Assembly (NCBI RefSeq): GCF_001426905.1
Contig: NZ_LMFQ01000010.1
Location: 1 to 64,000, forward strand
DNA from: Caulobacter sp. Root1455
GTDB lineage: Bacteria > Pseudomonadota > Alphaproteobacteria > Caulobacterales > Caulobacteraceae
Direction of reading: 5' to 3'
DNA: 64,000 bases
Position 1 is the stretch's first letter. The number at the start of each line of letters is the position of its first letter. Below the pieces are notes generated by a model. The model worked only from the letters and a program-made list of their open reading frames with translations. It did no database searches and was not told the DNA's origin. The translations under genes were made by a program, and so were the position numbers. Positions 45,198-54,148 of this stretch are shown one piece after another.

Positions 45198-46045
45198 GGT
45201 CGTGCCTGCTCGCCGCCTGCGCCGGCGTCGCCTTCTTTTCCTTCGCAGGAGCCGCTGCGGCGGTTGAGGTCCCCAAGGCGGGGCAGTCGGATCCTCGGGT
45301 CAAATGGGTCAACTACGACCCCTGGCAGGTCTATCGCATCATCGGCACATTCCGAACCGCCACCCAGATCGTCTTCGACCCGCGCGAGGAGATCCAGCAC
45401 GTGGCCCTGGGCGATACGGTGTCGTGGGAGGTCGCGGCAGAGACCAACATCCTCTTCGTCAAGCCGCGCGAAAAGGGCATGCCGACCAATTTGATCGTCA
45501 CGACCCGTCGTGGCTCGGAACTGCGCAACTACACCTTCGAACTTGGGATCCGTTCGGGCCCGATCACCGCCACCTCGGCCGACACCTATTTCCAGGTCAG
45601 GTTCAGATATCCCGACGACGAGCGCGCGGCCCTCGCCAGGACCATCGTTGGCCAAGCCGCCGCCATCGAGGGCGCTCGCACCGGCCTGATGCTGGACCAC
45701 GCTGTGGTCGAGGGCCCAAGAAACCTCAACTACACGGTCCAAGGCTCCTCACGGATTCAGCCGTCTGAAGTCTCCGACAACGGCCAGTTCACCGTGCTGC
45801 GTTTCCCGGCCAACCAGGAGCTGCCCAGCTTCTTCATGACCCTGCCGGACGGATCCGAGAGCCAGGTGCCGTTCGATGTCCGCGACGAGTTCGTGGTTTT
45901 GCACACCGTCGCCGCCAAGCTGGTCCTGCGCCGGGGCCGCGAGGTGCTCTGCATCTTCAACGAGGCCGTCACGCCCTACGGCGTCACCCACGGCACGGGC
46001 ACGGCCTCCGCCAACGTCGATCGCACCATTCGCACGGGTCAATGA
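45194..46045 (+). CDS. virB9: VirB9 outer-membrane core protein
   Basis: The 283-residue protein has a signal peptide (LAACAGVAFFSFAGAAAA), an N-terminal VirB9 domain (GTFRTATQIVFDPREEIQ, LFVKPREKGMPTNLIV) and a C-terminal beta-domain (NLNYTVQG, VPFDVRDEFVVLH). It forms the outer-membrane ring with VirB10. It overlaps virB8 and virB10 by four bases each. Confidence 0.93.
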   Translation: MRSCLLAACAGVAFFSFAGAAAAVEVPKAGQSDPRVKWVNYDPWQVYRIIGTFRTATQIVFDPREEIQHVALGDTVSWEVAAETNILFVKPREKGMPTNLIVTTRRGSELRNYTFELGIRSGPITATSADTYFQVRFRYPDDERAALARTIVGQAAAIEGARTGLMLDHAVVEGPRNLNYTVQGSSRIQPSEVSDNGQFTVLRFPANQELPSFFMTLPDGSESQVPFDVRDEFVVLHTVAAKLVLRRGREVLCIFNEAVTPYGVTHGTGTASANVDRTIRTGQ

Positions 46046-47280
46046 CGATGACTGATCACCACGACACCAGCACCGGTTCCACTGCGCCTGATGCGCAAGC
46101 TGCATCGCCCGCCGACCCGTTCGCAGGGCGACGTGCGGCCGCGGAACACAGCGCCGCACCTCGCTCGACCGATCAAGGCGGCGGCGTCCCGGGCGAACGG
46201 GGGATCTCGCCCGTCGCCGGCCGCATGAACACTCCACAAGCCAAGATCGCCGGGATCGCTGGCATGGTCGGCGTGGCGGCCTTGTTGATAGGGGTCACCT
46301 GGGATCGAGGCGACGCCAAGCCGACAAAGCCCAAGGACCCGGCCCGGCAAACGGTTCGCTATGACCAGGTCGCCCCGACCGATACAGCTCCGCTCCCGCC
46401 CGCACCGACACTCGCCGCCGGCGCTATCGATCCGGCGACTGGCCAACCCCTCGCGCCTGGACAGGTCGTGCCCGCGCCCGTCGCCGGAGCAGGCGGCTCC
46501 GCCTCCAGCGCATCGGCTCCTCGCGAAAGCTTGTCGGACCCCACCCGCCGCGCCCCGCTGGTCGCCTTCAGCCATAGCGGTTCGCCCCCAGCCGGCGGCG
46601 CCGCTGGTGGGGCTGAAGCCATCCTCGCCAGCGCGCAAGGCGCGCCCGCCCGGCAGGCGACCGAACTTGAAAACCTGCGACGTGGCTCGGCGATTACCAC
46701 GGCGCGCGCCACCGTGCTGGGCGATCGCAACTACTTGATCCTGGCCGGCACGCAGATCCCCTGTGTCCTGCAAACGGCGATGGACTCCTCGTTGCCAGGC
46801 TACACCACCTGCATCATCCCGCGCGATGTGCTCTCCGACAACGGCCGAGTGGTCCTGTTGGAGAAGGGCACCAAGGTCCTGGGCGAATATCGCGGCGGGA
46901 TGCAGCGCGGACAGCGTCGGCTCTTCATCCTATGGACCCGGGCCGTCACGCCACGCGGGATCGCCATCGATCTAGCTTCGCCGGGCGCGGACGCCCTGGG
47001 ACGCAGCGGCTTTGGTGGCGACATCGACAATCGCTTCTTCGAGCGTTTTGGCGCAGCGTTGTTACTGTCTCTGGTCGACGACGGCGTCTATGCCGCCACG
47101 GCCGGTAACGGCCGCAACTATCAAAACACCGCCCGTGTGCCCTCCGAGGTCGCCAACACAGCGTTGGAGGGTTCGATCAACATCCCACCGATCCTGCGCA
47201 AGAACCAGGGCGAGGACGTCGGGATCATGGTCGCTCAGGACTTCGACTTCTCTGACGTCTACGGCGTGAAGGCGCGATGA
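46042..47280 (+). CDS. virB10: VirB10 core-complex protein
   Basis: The 412-residue protein has a transmembrane helix near residues 68-85 (IAGIAGMVGVAALLIGV), a Pro/Ala-rich periplasmic linker and the TrbI-like C-terminal barrel (LAGTQIPCVLQTAMDSSLPGYTTC, LEKGTKVLGEYRGGM, FFERFGAALLLSLVDD). It bridges the two membranes and senses ATP use by VirB4, VirB11 and VirD4. It overlaps virB11 by ATGA. Confidence 0.94.
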   Translation: MTMTDHHDTSTGSTAPDAQAASPADPFAGRRAAAEHSAAPRSTDQGGGVPGERGISPVAGRMNTPQAKIAGIAGMVGVAALLIGVTWDRGDAKPTKPKDPARQTVRYDQVAPTDTAPLPPAPTLAAGAIDPATGQPLAPGQVVPAPVAGAGGSASSASAPRESLSDPTRRAPLVAFSHSGSPPAGGAAGGAEAILASAQGAPARQATELENLRRGSAITTARATVLGDRNYLILAGTQIPCVLQTAMDSSLPGYTTCIIPRDVLSDNGRVVLLEKGTKVLGEYRGGMQRGQRRLFILWTRAVTPRGIAIDLASPGADALGRSGFGGDIDNRFFERFGAALLLSLVDDGVYAATAGNGRNYQNTARVPSEVANTALEGSINIPPILRKNQGEDVGIMVAQDFDFSDVYGVKAR

Positions 47281-48284
47281 TCGCCGACAGCTCGGTCCTG
47301 CTGCACTACATGCAGCCGCTGCAGCGTCTTCTCGAGCCCGCCGACGTCACCGAGCTGGTGATCAATCGGCCGGGGGAAGTGGGCGTCGAGGGCGCAAAGG
47401 GGTGGTCGTGGTTCGAGGTTCCAGAGCTGACCTCGACCTGGTTGGCCACCCTGTCCAACGCGGCGGCTGCCTTTTCACGCCAGGACGTCAACGCCGAGAC
47501 CCCGATCTGCTCGACGGTCCTGCCGCAAGGCGAGCGCTGCCAAATCGTGCTGCCGCCGGCCGTCCCCGAGGGCACGGTGTCGATCACCATCCGCAAACCC
47601 TCCACGGTGACCTTCGGCATGGACGACTTCACCGCGTCGGGTCTCTTCGAGGAGACCATGTTGACCTCGGACGCCCTGGGCGATGACGAACAAGAGCTGC
47701 TTCGCCTGCGCGACGAACGCCTATGGCCGGCCTTCTTCGACCTAGCGGTCCGATCCCGAAAAAACATCCTGATCAGCGGCGCCACGGGCTCGGGCAAAAC
47801 TACCTTCAGCAAGGGCCTGGTTCGGCTGATCCCCGACCACGAGCGGCTTTTGACGATCGAGGACACCCGCGAGCTGACGGTTCCCCATCGCAACGTCGTC
47901 CACCTGACCTACTCCAAGGACCAACAGGGCCTGGCCAAGATCGGGCCCAAGCACTTGTTGGAAAGCGCGCTGCGCATGCGGCCCGACCGGATCCTGCTTC
48001 AAGAGCTGCGCGACGGCACTGCCTTCTTCTACCTGCGCAACGTCAACTCAGGTCATCCCGGCTCGATCACAACCGTCCACGCCGACTCCGCTGCCTTGGC
48101 TTTCGAACAGCTGACCCTGTTGGTCAAGGAATCCGAAGGCGGCCGCGATCTTTCCCGCGATGACATCCGTGGCCTTCTCCACCTGCTGGTCGATGTCGTC
48201 GTCCAGATGCGCAAGGTGGACGGCCGTTTCCGAATGACGGAGCTCTATTATGACCCGGTTCGCAAGCGCCACGCCGGCCGGTAA
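47277..48284 (+). CDS. virB11: VirB11 hexameric ATPase
   Basis: The 335-residue protein has the PulE/VirB11 fold with Walker A in ISGATGSGKTTFSKGL, the Asp box LLTIEDTRELTV, Walker B in PDRILLQELRDGTAFF and the His box NSGHPGSITTVHADS. It powers channel assembly and transfer at the inner membrane. The 3' end overlaps the virD4 start by 35 bp. Confidence 0.94.
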   Translation: MIADSSVLLHYMQPLQRLLEPADVTELVINRPGEVGVEGAKGWSWFEVPELTSTWLATLSNAAAAFSRQDVNAETPICSTVLPQGERCQIVLPPAVPEGTVSITIRKPSTVTFGMDDFTASGLFEETMLTSDALGDDEQELLRLRDERLWPAFFDLAVRSRKNILISGATGSGKTTFSKGLVRLIPDHERLLTIEDTRELTVPHRNVVHLTYSKDQQGLAKIGPKHLLESALRMRPDRILLQELRDGTAFFYLRNVNSGHPGSITTVHADSAALAFEQLTLLVKESEGGRDLSRDDIRGLLHLLVDVVVQMRKVDGRFRMTELYYDPVRKRHAGR

Positions 48285-50199
48285 GGCCGCCATCCTAGTC
48301 GCCTCGGCGCTCCTGCTGCTGGTGCTGTGGGCGGTGCTCACCACGCTGGGGACCCTGATCGGACTTGGACGCCTTGGCGCGAACGTCGATTTCGCGGCCG
48401 TGCCTGGCTGGCTCTGGGTCTATCGCGGCCATCTCCAGGTCCAGCTCTGGTTCAAGGTCTCAGCCTTGGGATCTGGATTGCTCATCTTGATCATCGCGGC
48501 GATGGCGGGCTTGCGCATCCGCCGGCCGTTGCATGGCTCCGCGCGCTGGGCCAATGAGGGCGAAATCCGGCGCGAGGGCCTGCGCGCCAAGCAAGGGATC
48601 ATCCTCGGGCGCAAGGGCGCTGGATACCTGGTCTTCGGCGGAAATGAGCACGTGATGCTCTATGCGCCGACCCGCACCGGCAAGGGTGTCGGCGTGGTGA
48701 TCCCAAACCTTCTGAACTGGACCGACAGCGTCGTCGTCCTGGATATCAAGAAGGAGAATTGGGACGCGACGGCCGGCTTTCGCGCCAAGCATGGTCAGCA
48801 GGTCCTGATGTTCGATCCGCTCGATCCGGAGGGCCGCACGGCCCGCTATAACCCGCTGGCCTACATCGACCGCACGAGCGCGATCGACACCTTGGACGAG
48901 CTCCAAAAGCTCGCCACCATGCTCTTTCCTACGCCGGATAAAGGCGATCCCTTCTGGTCGGAGGCCGCCCGGACAGGCTTTGTCGGGGTCGGGGCCTATG
49001 TCGCCGAGAGCCCGCAATTGCCGTTCACGATTGGTGAGATCTACCGGCAGCTCACCGGCGGCAATCCCAAGGTCAAGTTCCCCGCCCTGGTCGAGGCCCG
49101 CGCCGGCGGCAAGGACGCTCTGTCGCCCGGGGCGGTCAACGCGCTCAACGACTTTTGCTCCGCGTCCGACAACACGTTCGCATCCATCAAGCAGACTATC
49201 ACCTCGCGCATGAACCTGTGGCTCAATCCGCGGGTCGATGCAGCCACCAGCGCCAGCGATTTTGACCTTCGTGATCTGCGATCCAAGCCGATCTCGATCT
49301 ATCTGGGTGTCACGCCCGACAACATGGCCCGGGTCGCTCCCCTCTATAATCTCTTCTTCCAGCAACTGGTGGACCTCAACACGCGCGAGTTGCCGGGCGG
49401 CGGACGCCACCCCATCCAGGTCCTGGTCCTTCTCGACGAGTTCGCCCGGATCGGGCACGCCTCCGTGATCGCCAAGGGGTTCTCCTACGTTGCCGGCTAC
49501 GGCCTTCGCCTGTTGCCGGTCCTCCAAAGTCCCTCTCAGCTGCGCGCCGAATACGGTCCCGACGTCGCCGACGAGATCATGACCAACTGCGGCGTCGAGG
49601 TCGTCTTCACGCCCAAGGAACTGAAGGTCGCCCAGGACCTCTCCGAGCGCCTCGGCTACTACACGTTCGAGGGACGCTCCAAGTCGCGGCCGACCTATCT
49701 GGGTGAGGGCAAGCGCACGACGACAGAGAGCGACCAACGCCGGGCGCTGATGCTTCCCCAGGAGCTGATCCAGATGAGCAAGGACACGCTCATCATCATG
49801 CGCGGTGGCATCGCGCCCATTCGAGCCTCCAAGATCTATTTCTTCAAGAACGCCGACTTCACCAAGCGCCTGTTGCCGCCTCCGCCGATCACGCCCTTGG
49901 CGTCGGCCGGGCCTGCCGGACAGCCACCCGCAAATTCGGACGATCGCCTGGACGCCATCACCGCCGACTTGGCGGCCCTCAGCCAAACCGTCAATGAGAT
50001 CCACGCGCGCGTGGTCGAGCGCGCCCTGACCGTGAGCGAAGCCGCCGGCGACGCGGAGCTGGACCTGGGCGCGATCTCGCTGGAGCTGGACGCCATCGAC
50101 ATGGACGACCTTCCGGCCGGCGCCACCGAGGCGGAATCCGAAGACTGGATCAACCGCTACATCAACTCGGGGCTCTTGGAAGAAGCGATCGAACGCTAA
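48250..50199 (+). CDS. virD4: VirD4 coupling protein
   Basis: The 649-residue protein has two N-terminal transmembrane helices (AAILVASALLLLVLWAVLT and GLLILIIAAMAGLRI), Walker A in YAPTRTGKGVGVVIPN, Walker B in QVLVLLDEFARIGH and the PTRTGK/QSPSQLRAEYG features of TraG/VirD4 proteins. It brings the relaxosome to the channel. An acidic C-terminus (about 570-649) may dock the substrate. Its start lies within virB11. Confidence 0.94.
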   Translation: MTRFASATPAGKAAILVASALLLLVLWAVLTTLGTLIGLGRLGANVDFAAVPGWLWVYRGHLQVQLWFKVSALGSGLLILIIAAMAGLRIRRPLHGSARWANEGEIRREGLRAKQGIILGRKGAGYLVFGGNEHVMLYAPTRTGKGVGVVIPNLLNWTDSVVVLDIKKENWDATAGFRAKHGQQVLMFDPLDPEGRTARYNPLAYIDRTSAIDTLDELQKLATMLFPTPDKGDPFWSEAARTGFVGVGAYVAESPQLPFTIGEIYRQLTGGNPKVKFPALVEARAGGKDALSPGAVNALNDFCSASDNTFASIKQTITSRMNLWLNPRVDAATSASDFDLRDLRSKPISIYLGVTPDNMARVAPLYNLFFQQLVDLNTRELPGGGRHPIQVLVLLDEFARIGHASVIAKGFSYVAGYGLRLLPVLQSPSQLRAEYGPDVADEIMTNCGVEVVFTPKELKVAQDLSERLGYYTFEGRSKSRPTYLGEGKRTTTESDQRRALMLPQELIQMSKDTLIIMRGGIAPIRASKIYFFKNADFTKRLLPPPPITPLASAGPAGQPPANSDDRLDAITADLAALSQTVNEIHARVVERALTVSEAAGDAELDLGAISLELDAIDMDDLPAGATEAESEDWINRYINSGLLEEAIER

Positions 50200-50217
50200 C
50201 GCGCAAAGGAGGCCGCC

Positions 50218-51708
50218 ATGGCCGATAACATCGACACCCCTGCCGACGCTCCCGTGACCGCGATCACGCCGCCGCCAAACCTGGCACCTGCCGAAGCGAC
50301 GAGCGCGGCGGGACCCGAGATGGAAAACACCATCTCGCCGTCCGCTGAACTGGACTTGCCGTTGCCTGTCGAGCGGGCCAGCGACTACGCCACCGAGCCA
50401 GAGGATATCGCCTACGAGCGCTCGATCGACGAGGCCGAGCGCATCGGCATCGCTTTGGCCGAGGCCCGGCTGCGGCGTGAAGACGAGACCGAGCGCCCCC
50501 TGACCGCCGAGCCCGTGCTTCAAAACAGCAAGGCCGAAACCCCAGAACCTGACAAGGCCGCCCCCTCCCCTCCCCCGTCCGAAGCCACCGCCGAACCGGC
50601 CCCGGCCAACGATGACGGACCTCACCGTTTCTCGGTCGAGCGCGGCGACGTCCCCGACGCTGTCAAGCGCCGCTATTTGACCGAAGAGCCACAGTTTGCG
50701 CCCGAGGTCCGGTTCTTCACCGACGCCACGGGCAAGGAGGCCGCGTTCCGCGACACAGGCGACAAGCTCCTGGCGCGCCAGACGAACGCCGAGGTGATCA
50801 AGGACTTGGTCGCCATCGCTGAGCATCGCGTCTGGACCGCCATCGACGTTCGCGGCGAAGACGCCTTCCGGCGGGAGGTGTGGATGCAGGCCCGCGCCGA
50901 AGGCTTGGAGGTGCGTGGCTACAAGCCAACCGAACGGGACCTCCAAGAGCTTGGTAGCCGCCTGTCGGCCCGGGACACCAATTCGGTGTCGCCGGCGCGC
51001 GACAGAGCGCCCCAGGACCCTGATGCAGCCGGCCGGACCGGCGGCAGCGGCGAACCGCCCCCCGCGCCAAAGCCCGTCCAGGAACGGCTGGATTACGATA
51101 GGGGCGTCACGGGTAAGCTGCTCGAGAGTGGCCAGGCGCCATACCGTCATCGCTCTGGTCAGGAACTGACGCCGTTCGTTAGGGTGGAACTGGCGAGCGG
51201 ACGGCAGGTGGAAGTTTGGGGCGTCGGTTTGCCGGCGGCTCTGGAGAAGTCCGGCGCCGCGACCGGCGAGGAGATCACACTGCGGCGGGACGGCGTCGAG
51301 CGGGTCATTCGAACCTTGGAGGTTCGCGACAAGGTCTCAGGCGAACTTTCACTTCAGCAGCGAGAAGTGCCCCGCAACAAGTGGTCCATCGACGCTGATC
51401 GGTTTCGCGCCGCAAGCCCCGGCCAAGCGGCCAAGGACCCTGAACTCAACGCGGCTCAAAGCCGGCTCGCGGTCGTGACGGCGATCGTTAAGGACCGTCA
51501 TGCCGACCCAACTGTGCAGGACCGATTGATCGCCGGCGCCAAGGAAAAGATCGCTGACCATATCGAGCGCGGCGCGCGCTTTGAGGCCGCCAAGGTGCGA
51601 GAGCCTGGCGGGCGTTCGGCGGACCAGTCCAATACGGATCGGATGCCGCATCCTACCGCGCAGCCATCGCCTTCCAAATCTGGGCCGGAACGAACGAGGG
51701 GACGGTAG
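50218..51708 (+). CDS. LPD7-domain polyvalent protein of the transfer region
   Basis: The 496-residue protein starts with an acidic Pro/Ala-rich region (1-140), then an LPD7-type domain, VRFFTDATGKEAAFRDTGDKLLARQ...VWTAIDVRGEDAFRREVWMQARAEGLEVRGYKP (about 160-250), and a second domain with YDRGVTGKLLESGQAPYRH and VWGVGLPAALEKSGA (about 280-370). These modules occur in TraI-like and other large conjugation proteins that may enter the recipient. Its gene follows virD4 by 18 bp. No relaxase or helicase motif is present, so it is likely an accessory or transferred protein. Confidence 0.75.
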   Translation: MADNIDTPADAPVTAITPPPNLAPAEATSAAGPEMENTISPSAELDLPLPVERASDYATEPEDIAYERSIDEAERIGIALAEARLRREDETERPLTAEPVLQNSKAETPEPDKAAPSPPPSEATAEPAPANDDGPHRFSVERGDVPDAVKRRYLTEEPQFAPEVRFFTDATGKEAAFRDTGDKLLARQTNAEVIKDLVAIAEHRVWTAIDVRGEDAFRREVWMQARAEGLEVRGYKPTERDLQELGSRLSARDTNSVSPARDRAPQDPDAAGRTGGSGEPPPAPKPVQERLDYDRGVTGKLLESGQAPYRHRSGQELTPFVRVELASGRQVEVWGVGLPAALEKSGAATGEEITLRRDGVERVIRTLEVRDKVSGELSLQQREVPRNKWSIDADRFRAASPGQAAKDPELNAAQSRLAVVTAIVKDRHADPTVQDRLIAGAKEKIADHIERGARFEAAKVREPGGRSADQSNTDRMPHPTAQPSPSKSGPERTRGR

Positions 51709-51710
51709 GT

Positions 51711-52133
51711 GTGAAGGGTTCAACCTTGAACGAGTTTGCACGTGCAAACTCCAACCCGCCGCATCCGATCGATGTCAGCGTTGGTCGCCAGCTGCGCCAG
51801 GCCCGTAAGGCGCGTGGCCTGAGCCAGGCCTCGCTCGGTGAGGCGATCGGCATCAGCTTCCAGCAAGTTCAAAAATATGAGCGCGGAGACAACCGGGTCT
51901 CCGCCTCCAAGCTTGCGGAGGCGGCGCTCTTTTTCCAAGTGCCGATCCAGTATTTCTTTTCGGAGATCGCCGAGTTGCTCGCGGGCCCGGCCGGCGCGCT
52001 TGACCCGGTAGTAGCGGCCTTGGCGGCGGACACGCGGGCCATGGCGTTGCTGTTGGCCTGGCGCCGGCTTCCTCCAGCTCGCCGCAAGCTGATCACCGAT
52101 CTGATCAACGCGACGATCCAGGACGAGGTCTAA
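51711..52133 (+). CDS. XRE-family regulator with a parS-like site in its own coding start
   Basis: The 140-residue protein has a XRE HTH: VGRQLRQARKARGLSQASLGEAIGISFQQVQKYERGDNRVSASKL. The C-terminal part is helical. The frame starts at GTG 51711, and a GTTTGCACGTGCAAAC palindrome covers codons 8-14. A paralogue lies at 63522 with almost the same HTH core. It may control the flanking transfer or maintenance genes, and it is the main alternative binder of the palindrome family. Confidence 0.85.
   Translation: MKGSTLNEFARANSNPPHPIDVSVGRQLRQARKARGLSQASLGEAIGISFQQVQKYERGDNRVSASKLAEAALFFQVPIQYFFSEIAELLAGPAGALDPVVAALAADTRAMALLLAWRRLPPARRKLITDLINATIQDEV
51734..51749. promoter_or_regulatory. parS-like palindrome, copy 1
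   Basis: GTTTGCACGTGCAAAC, perfect 16-bp palindrome inside the start of the XRE gene. The core CACGTG and GTT/AAC ends match the style of parS sites of secondary replicons. Five more copies follow up to 61070. Confidence 0.75.
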
Positions 52134-52163
52134 GGACCTCGTCCGCCGGCGTCCGCTGAACAA

Positions 52164-52179
52164 GTTTGCACGTGCAAAG
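52164..52179. promoter_or_regulatory. parS-like palindrome, copy 2 (one mismatch)
   Basis: GTTTGCACGTGCAAAG, differing from the consensus only in the last base. It sits between the convergent XRE and relaxase genes, directly at the relaxase stop codon. Confidence 0.65.
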
Positions 52180-53244
52180 CTAGCGACCTCGCGACCGATC
52201 CTTGCCTGGGCCTCGGCTCTTTTCAGTCACGGCCTTGGCAGGCTCGATCTGCTTGCCGCCTTCAACCAGCGTCCTGGCCAGCGTGACACGCCGACTGACC
52301 GGAGCCGGCATGGCTTTGACGAACGCCTCCACCGAACGACCAAGCGCCTGGTCACGCGGATCGACCGACGCCTCCAGCACCTTGGCCGCGGCCCTATAGG
52401 ACGAACGCACCTGAGCCTGACGTTGGCGCATGCTGTCGTCCCAAGGCTGAGCCTTTCCTCCGCTGCGCGCTAGGCTCTCGGCTTCCCGCCGCGCCTCCCG
52501 CAGAACCCGGGGTTCGTTCTGGCCCGTCCGCTCGAAGCGCTCGCGCGCCTTACGCACCGGTGTCCGCTCGGGCTTTTGCGTGATCCCGCGCGCGCGGCGC
52601 GGTGTTGCCTCCGCTTCGATCCCGCGCCCACGAAGTTCGCTGGCGAACCGCTCACGCCAATCGGCCAAATCCGCCTTCTTGGGATTGAGCCGCTCGCCGC
52701 CAACCCCCAGCGATCGAACGCTGAGATGAACGTGGGGCTGCTCGCCCTTGGCGTCCTGGTGGAAGGCGAACACATAAGGATAGGTCTCGCCAAACTCGGC
52801 CCGGGCAAAGGCGCGGACCGCATCCTTCATGCGCTCGGGATCGGTCCCCACCGGCATCGACAGCACGATCGACACCGACATCGTGCTGTTGGCGCGTCGG
52901 CGGCTGTCGCTTTCGCCCGACGCCGCCCAATCCAGCGCCAGCTCTTTGACGCCATCCCGGCCATGGACGAACGCGCCGTCCGACTGCTCCAGATCAAGCT
53001 CCCCCTTCCGAGAGATGTAATCTAGGTGCGCGCCAAGGTGCTCGCCGTCCTTGGTCTTGCCGGTGATCTTGACCATCACCTCCGGCGCCTTCTGAACGAC
53101 GCGGGCGAGCTTGGCCTTCGCGTCGGCCTCCCCTCCCCCACTCGTCGGCCCGCCCAATACGCTGCCCTTGGCGATGATCTTTCGACCGCCTGCCGGCGCG
53201 CGCCAGACTTGGTCGAACCCTCCCACATCGCGAAAGTCGCTCAT
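52180..53244 (-). CDS. Relaxase, MobP-type mobilisation nuclease
   Basis: The 354-residue protein has VMVKITGKTKDGEHLGAHLDYISRKGELDLE near residues 55-85 and the metal-binding His motif YVFAFHQDAKGEQPHVHLSVRSLG near 160-183, as in VirD2/TraI-like MOBP relaxases. The C-terminal third is Arg-rich. It should nick oriT and lead the strand through the VirB/VirD4 channel. Its start overlaps the upstream MobC-like gene by ATGA. A candidate nic site is at 53798/53799. Confidence 0.85.
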   Translation of the reverse strand: MSDFRDVGGFDQVWRAPAGGRKIIAKGSVLGGPTSGGGEADAKAKLARVVQKAPEVMVKITGKTKDGEHLGAHLDYISRKGELDLEQSDGAFVHGRDGVKELALDWAASGESDSRRRANSTMSVSIVLSMPVGTDPERMKDAVRAFARAEFGETYPYVFAFHQDAKGEQPHVHLSVRSLGVGGERLNPKKADLADWRERFASELRGRGIEAEATPRRARGITQKPERTPVRKARERFERTGQNEPRVLREARREAESLARSGGKAQPWDDSMRQRQAQVRSSYRAAAKVLEASVDPRDQALGRSVEAFVKAMPAPVSRRVTLARTLVEGGKQIEPAKAVTEKSRGPGKDRSRGR

Positions 53245-53753
53245 GCCTCGTCCTCCCAGTAGGCAAGGTTCCCCTTGAAGGCTTCGGAGAGGCCGCGGAC
53301 ATGCTCGCGGATCTCGCTGCGAAACGCCTCGATCGACGACATCTCAGCATCCAGCACTGAGCCTGGCATCACCGCCGTGTTCATGGCCCGCGCGATCTGG
53401 TTCACGTTGACGCCGATCCGCCGCAGCTCCTCCTGCACGGCGTAGAAGGCCAGCTCCTCACGACGGCTAAAGCGCGGCCGCCCGAACAGCCGCCGGCGCA
53501 AGAGCGCCAGGACCCACTCGGTACGACGAAGGCCGTCGGAGCCGGACACGTCGTCTAGAGCGACCTGGTCGTCGGGCTTCAGGCGAAGGGTCAGTTTGGT
53601 CGACTGGCCGCGTGGCGCGACGCCAGAGCCGGAGGCGCTCTCACCGACCGCTTGGGCGACCATGTCTCGAAGCTTCTTGGACCGGCCCGACGATGCCAGC
53701 GCGTCGAACTTGGCGGCGAGGTCGTCCGGGAGCTGGAACGCGAACATGGCCAT
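53241..53753 (-). CDS. MobC-like relaxosome protein
   Basis: The 170-residue protein has an N-terminal RHH-like segment (FQLPDDLAAKFDALASSGRSKKLRDMV), a second domain TKLTLRLKPDDQVALDD, and the MobC motif ELRRIGVNVNQIARAMN near residues 110-126. It likely binds oriT and places the relaxase at the nick. It is translationally coupled to the relaxase gene. Confidence 0.82.
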   Translation of the reverse strand: MAMFAFQLPDDLAAKFDALASSGRSKKLRDMVAQAVGESASGSGVAPRGQSTKLTLRLKPDDQVALDDVSGSDGLRRTEWVLALLRRRLFGRPRFSRREELAFYAVQEELRRIGVNVNQIARAMNTAVMPGSVLDAEMSSIEAFRSEIREHVRGLSEAFKGNLAYWEDEA

Positions 53754-53759
53754 CAGCGG

Positions 53760-53830
53760 AGCGTAATTTATAAAAACGCCGGCGCAAAGCCTATCCTGCC
53801 CTCAACCCCATCTGACATACGCTCCTCACA
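53760..53830 (+). promoter_or_regulatory. oriT: Candidate origin of transfer with IncP-like nic site
   Basis: CCTATCCTGCCC at 53790-53801 contains the IncP/MOBP nic core TATCCTG/C, with the predicted cut between 53798 and 53799. To its left GCGTAATTTATAAAAACGC (53761-53779) forms an imperfect inverted repeat with GCGT/ACGC ends, where an accessory protein could bind. The site lies directly upstream of the mobC and relaxase genes, the usual place. No transfer test can be made from sequence. Confidence 0.75.
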
Positions 53831-53893
53831 ACGTTCCCACGATTCTTCGCATCTACGGCCAAGATTCGCGCCGTGTACTGCAGATCTACTTTC

Positions 53894-53915
53894 GCCTCAA
53901 AGTTGCCTTTGAGGC
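53894..53915. repeat. Perfect hairpin near oriT
   Basis: GCCTCAAAG and CTTTGAGGC are perfect 9-bp arms around a TTGC loop. It lies between oriT and the first copy of the leader repeat. No T-run follows. Confidence 0.5.
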
Positions 53916-53931
53916 TCCCTATCAAGAAAGA

Positions 53932-54099
53932 GCTAAGGGGCTTTGCCCCTCGCGCGCGGGGCGTGAAGTCTCCGCTTCGCTGCGACCGGCCGGGGGGCTT
54001 CCCCCACCTTCCCTCGCTGCGCTCAGTGCAGGTCGGGTGATCCCCCTCCCCCCGGCCGCACCCCACTTGCTACCCCCGCCTCGCCGGCGGGCAGGGGTT
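53932..54099 (+). repeat. Backbone leader repeat, copy 1 (upstream of merR)
   Basis: In the direction of the downstream gene the element begins GCTAAGGGGC, continues with CCCCCACCTTCC, GTGCAGGTCGGGTGATCCCC and TTGCTACCCCC, and ends in CGGCGGGCAGGGGTT. It lies 50 bp before the merR start. Several GC-rich stems are possible (AGGGGC/GCCCCT, GGGGG/CCCCC, ACCCC..GGGGT). Copies 2-4 have the same order and orientation relative to their genes. Confidence 0.85.
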
Positions 54100-54148
54100 C
54101 AGGCGGGCCTACACCCTGCCGACAACGAAACCGTGCCTAACCGGCCAA

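Noticed and set aside
48460..51150. Very long minus-strand open frame (896 codons) opposite virD4 and the LPD7 gene
   Set aside because: The plus strand encodes clear VirD4 motifs over the same DNA. The minus frame is a GC-rich shadow of low complexity with no domain.
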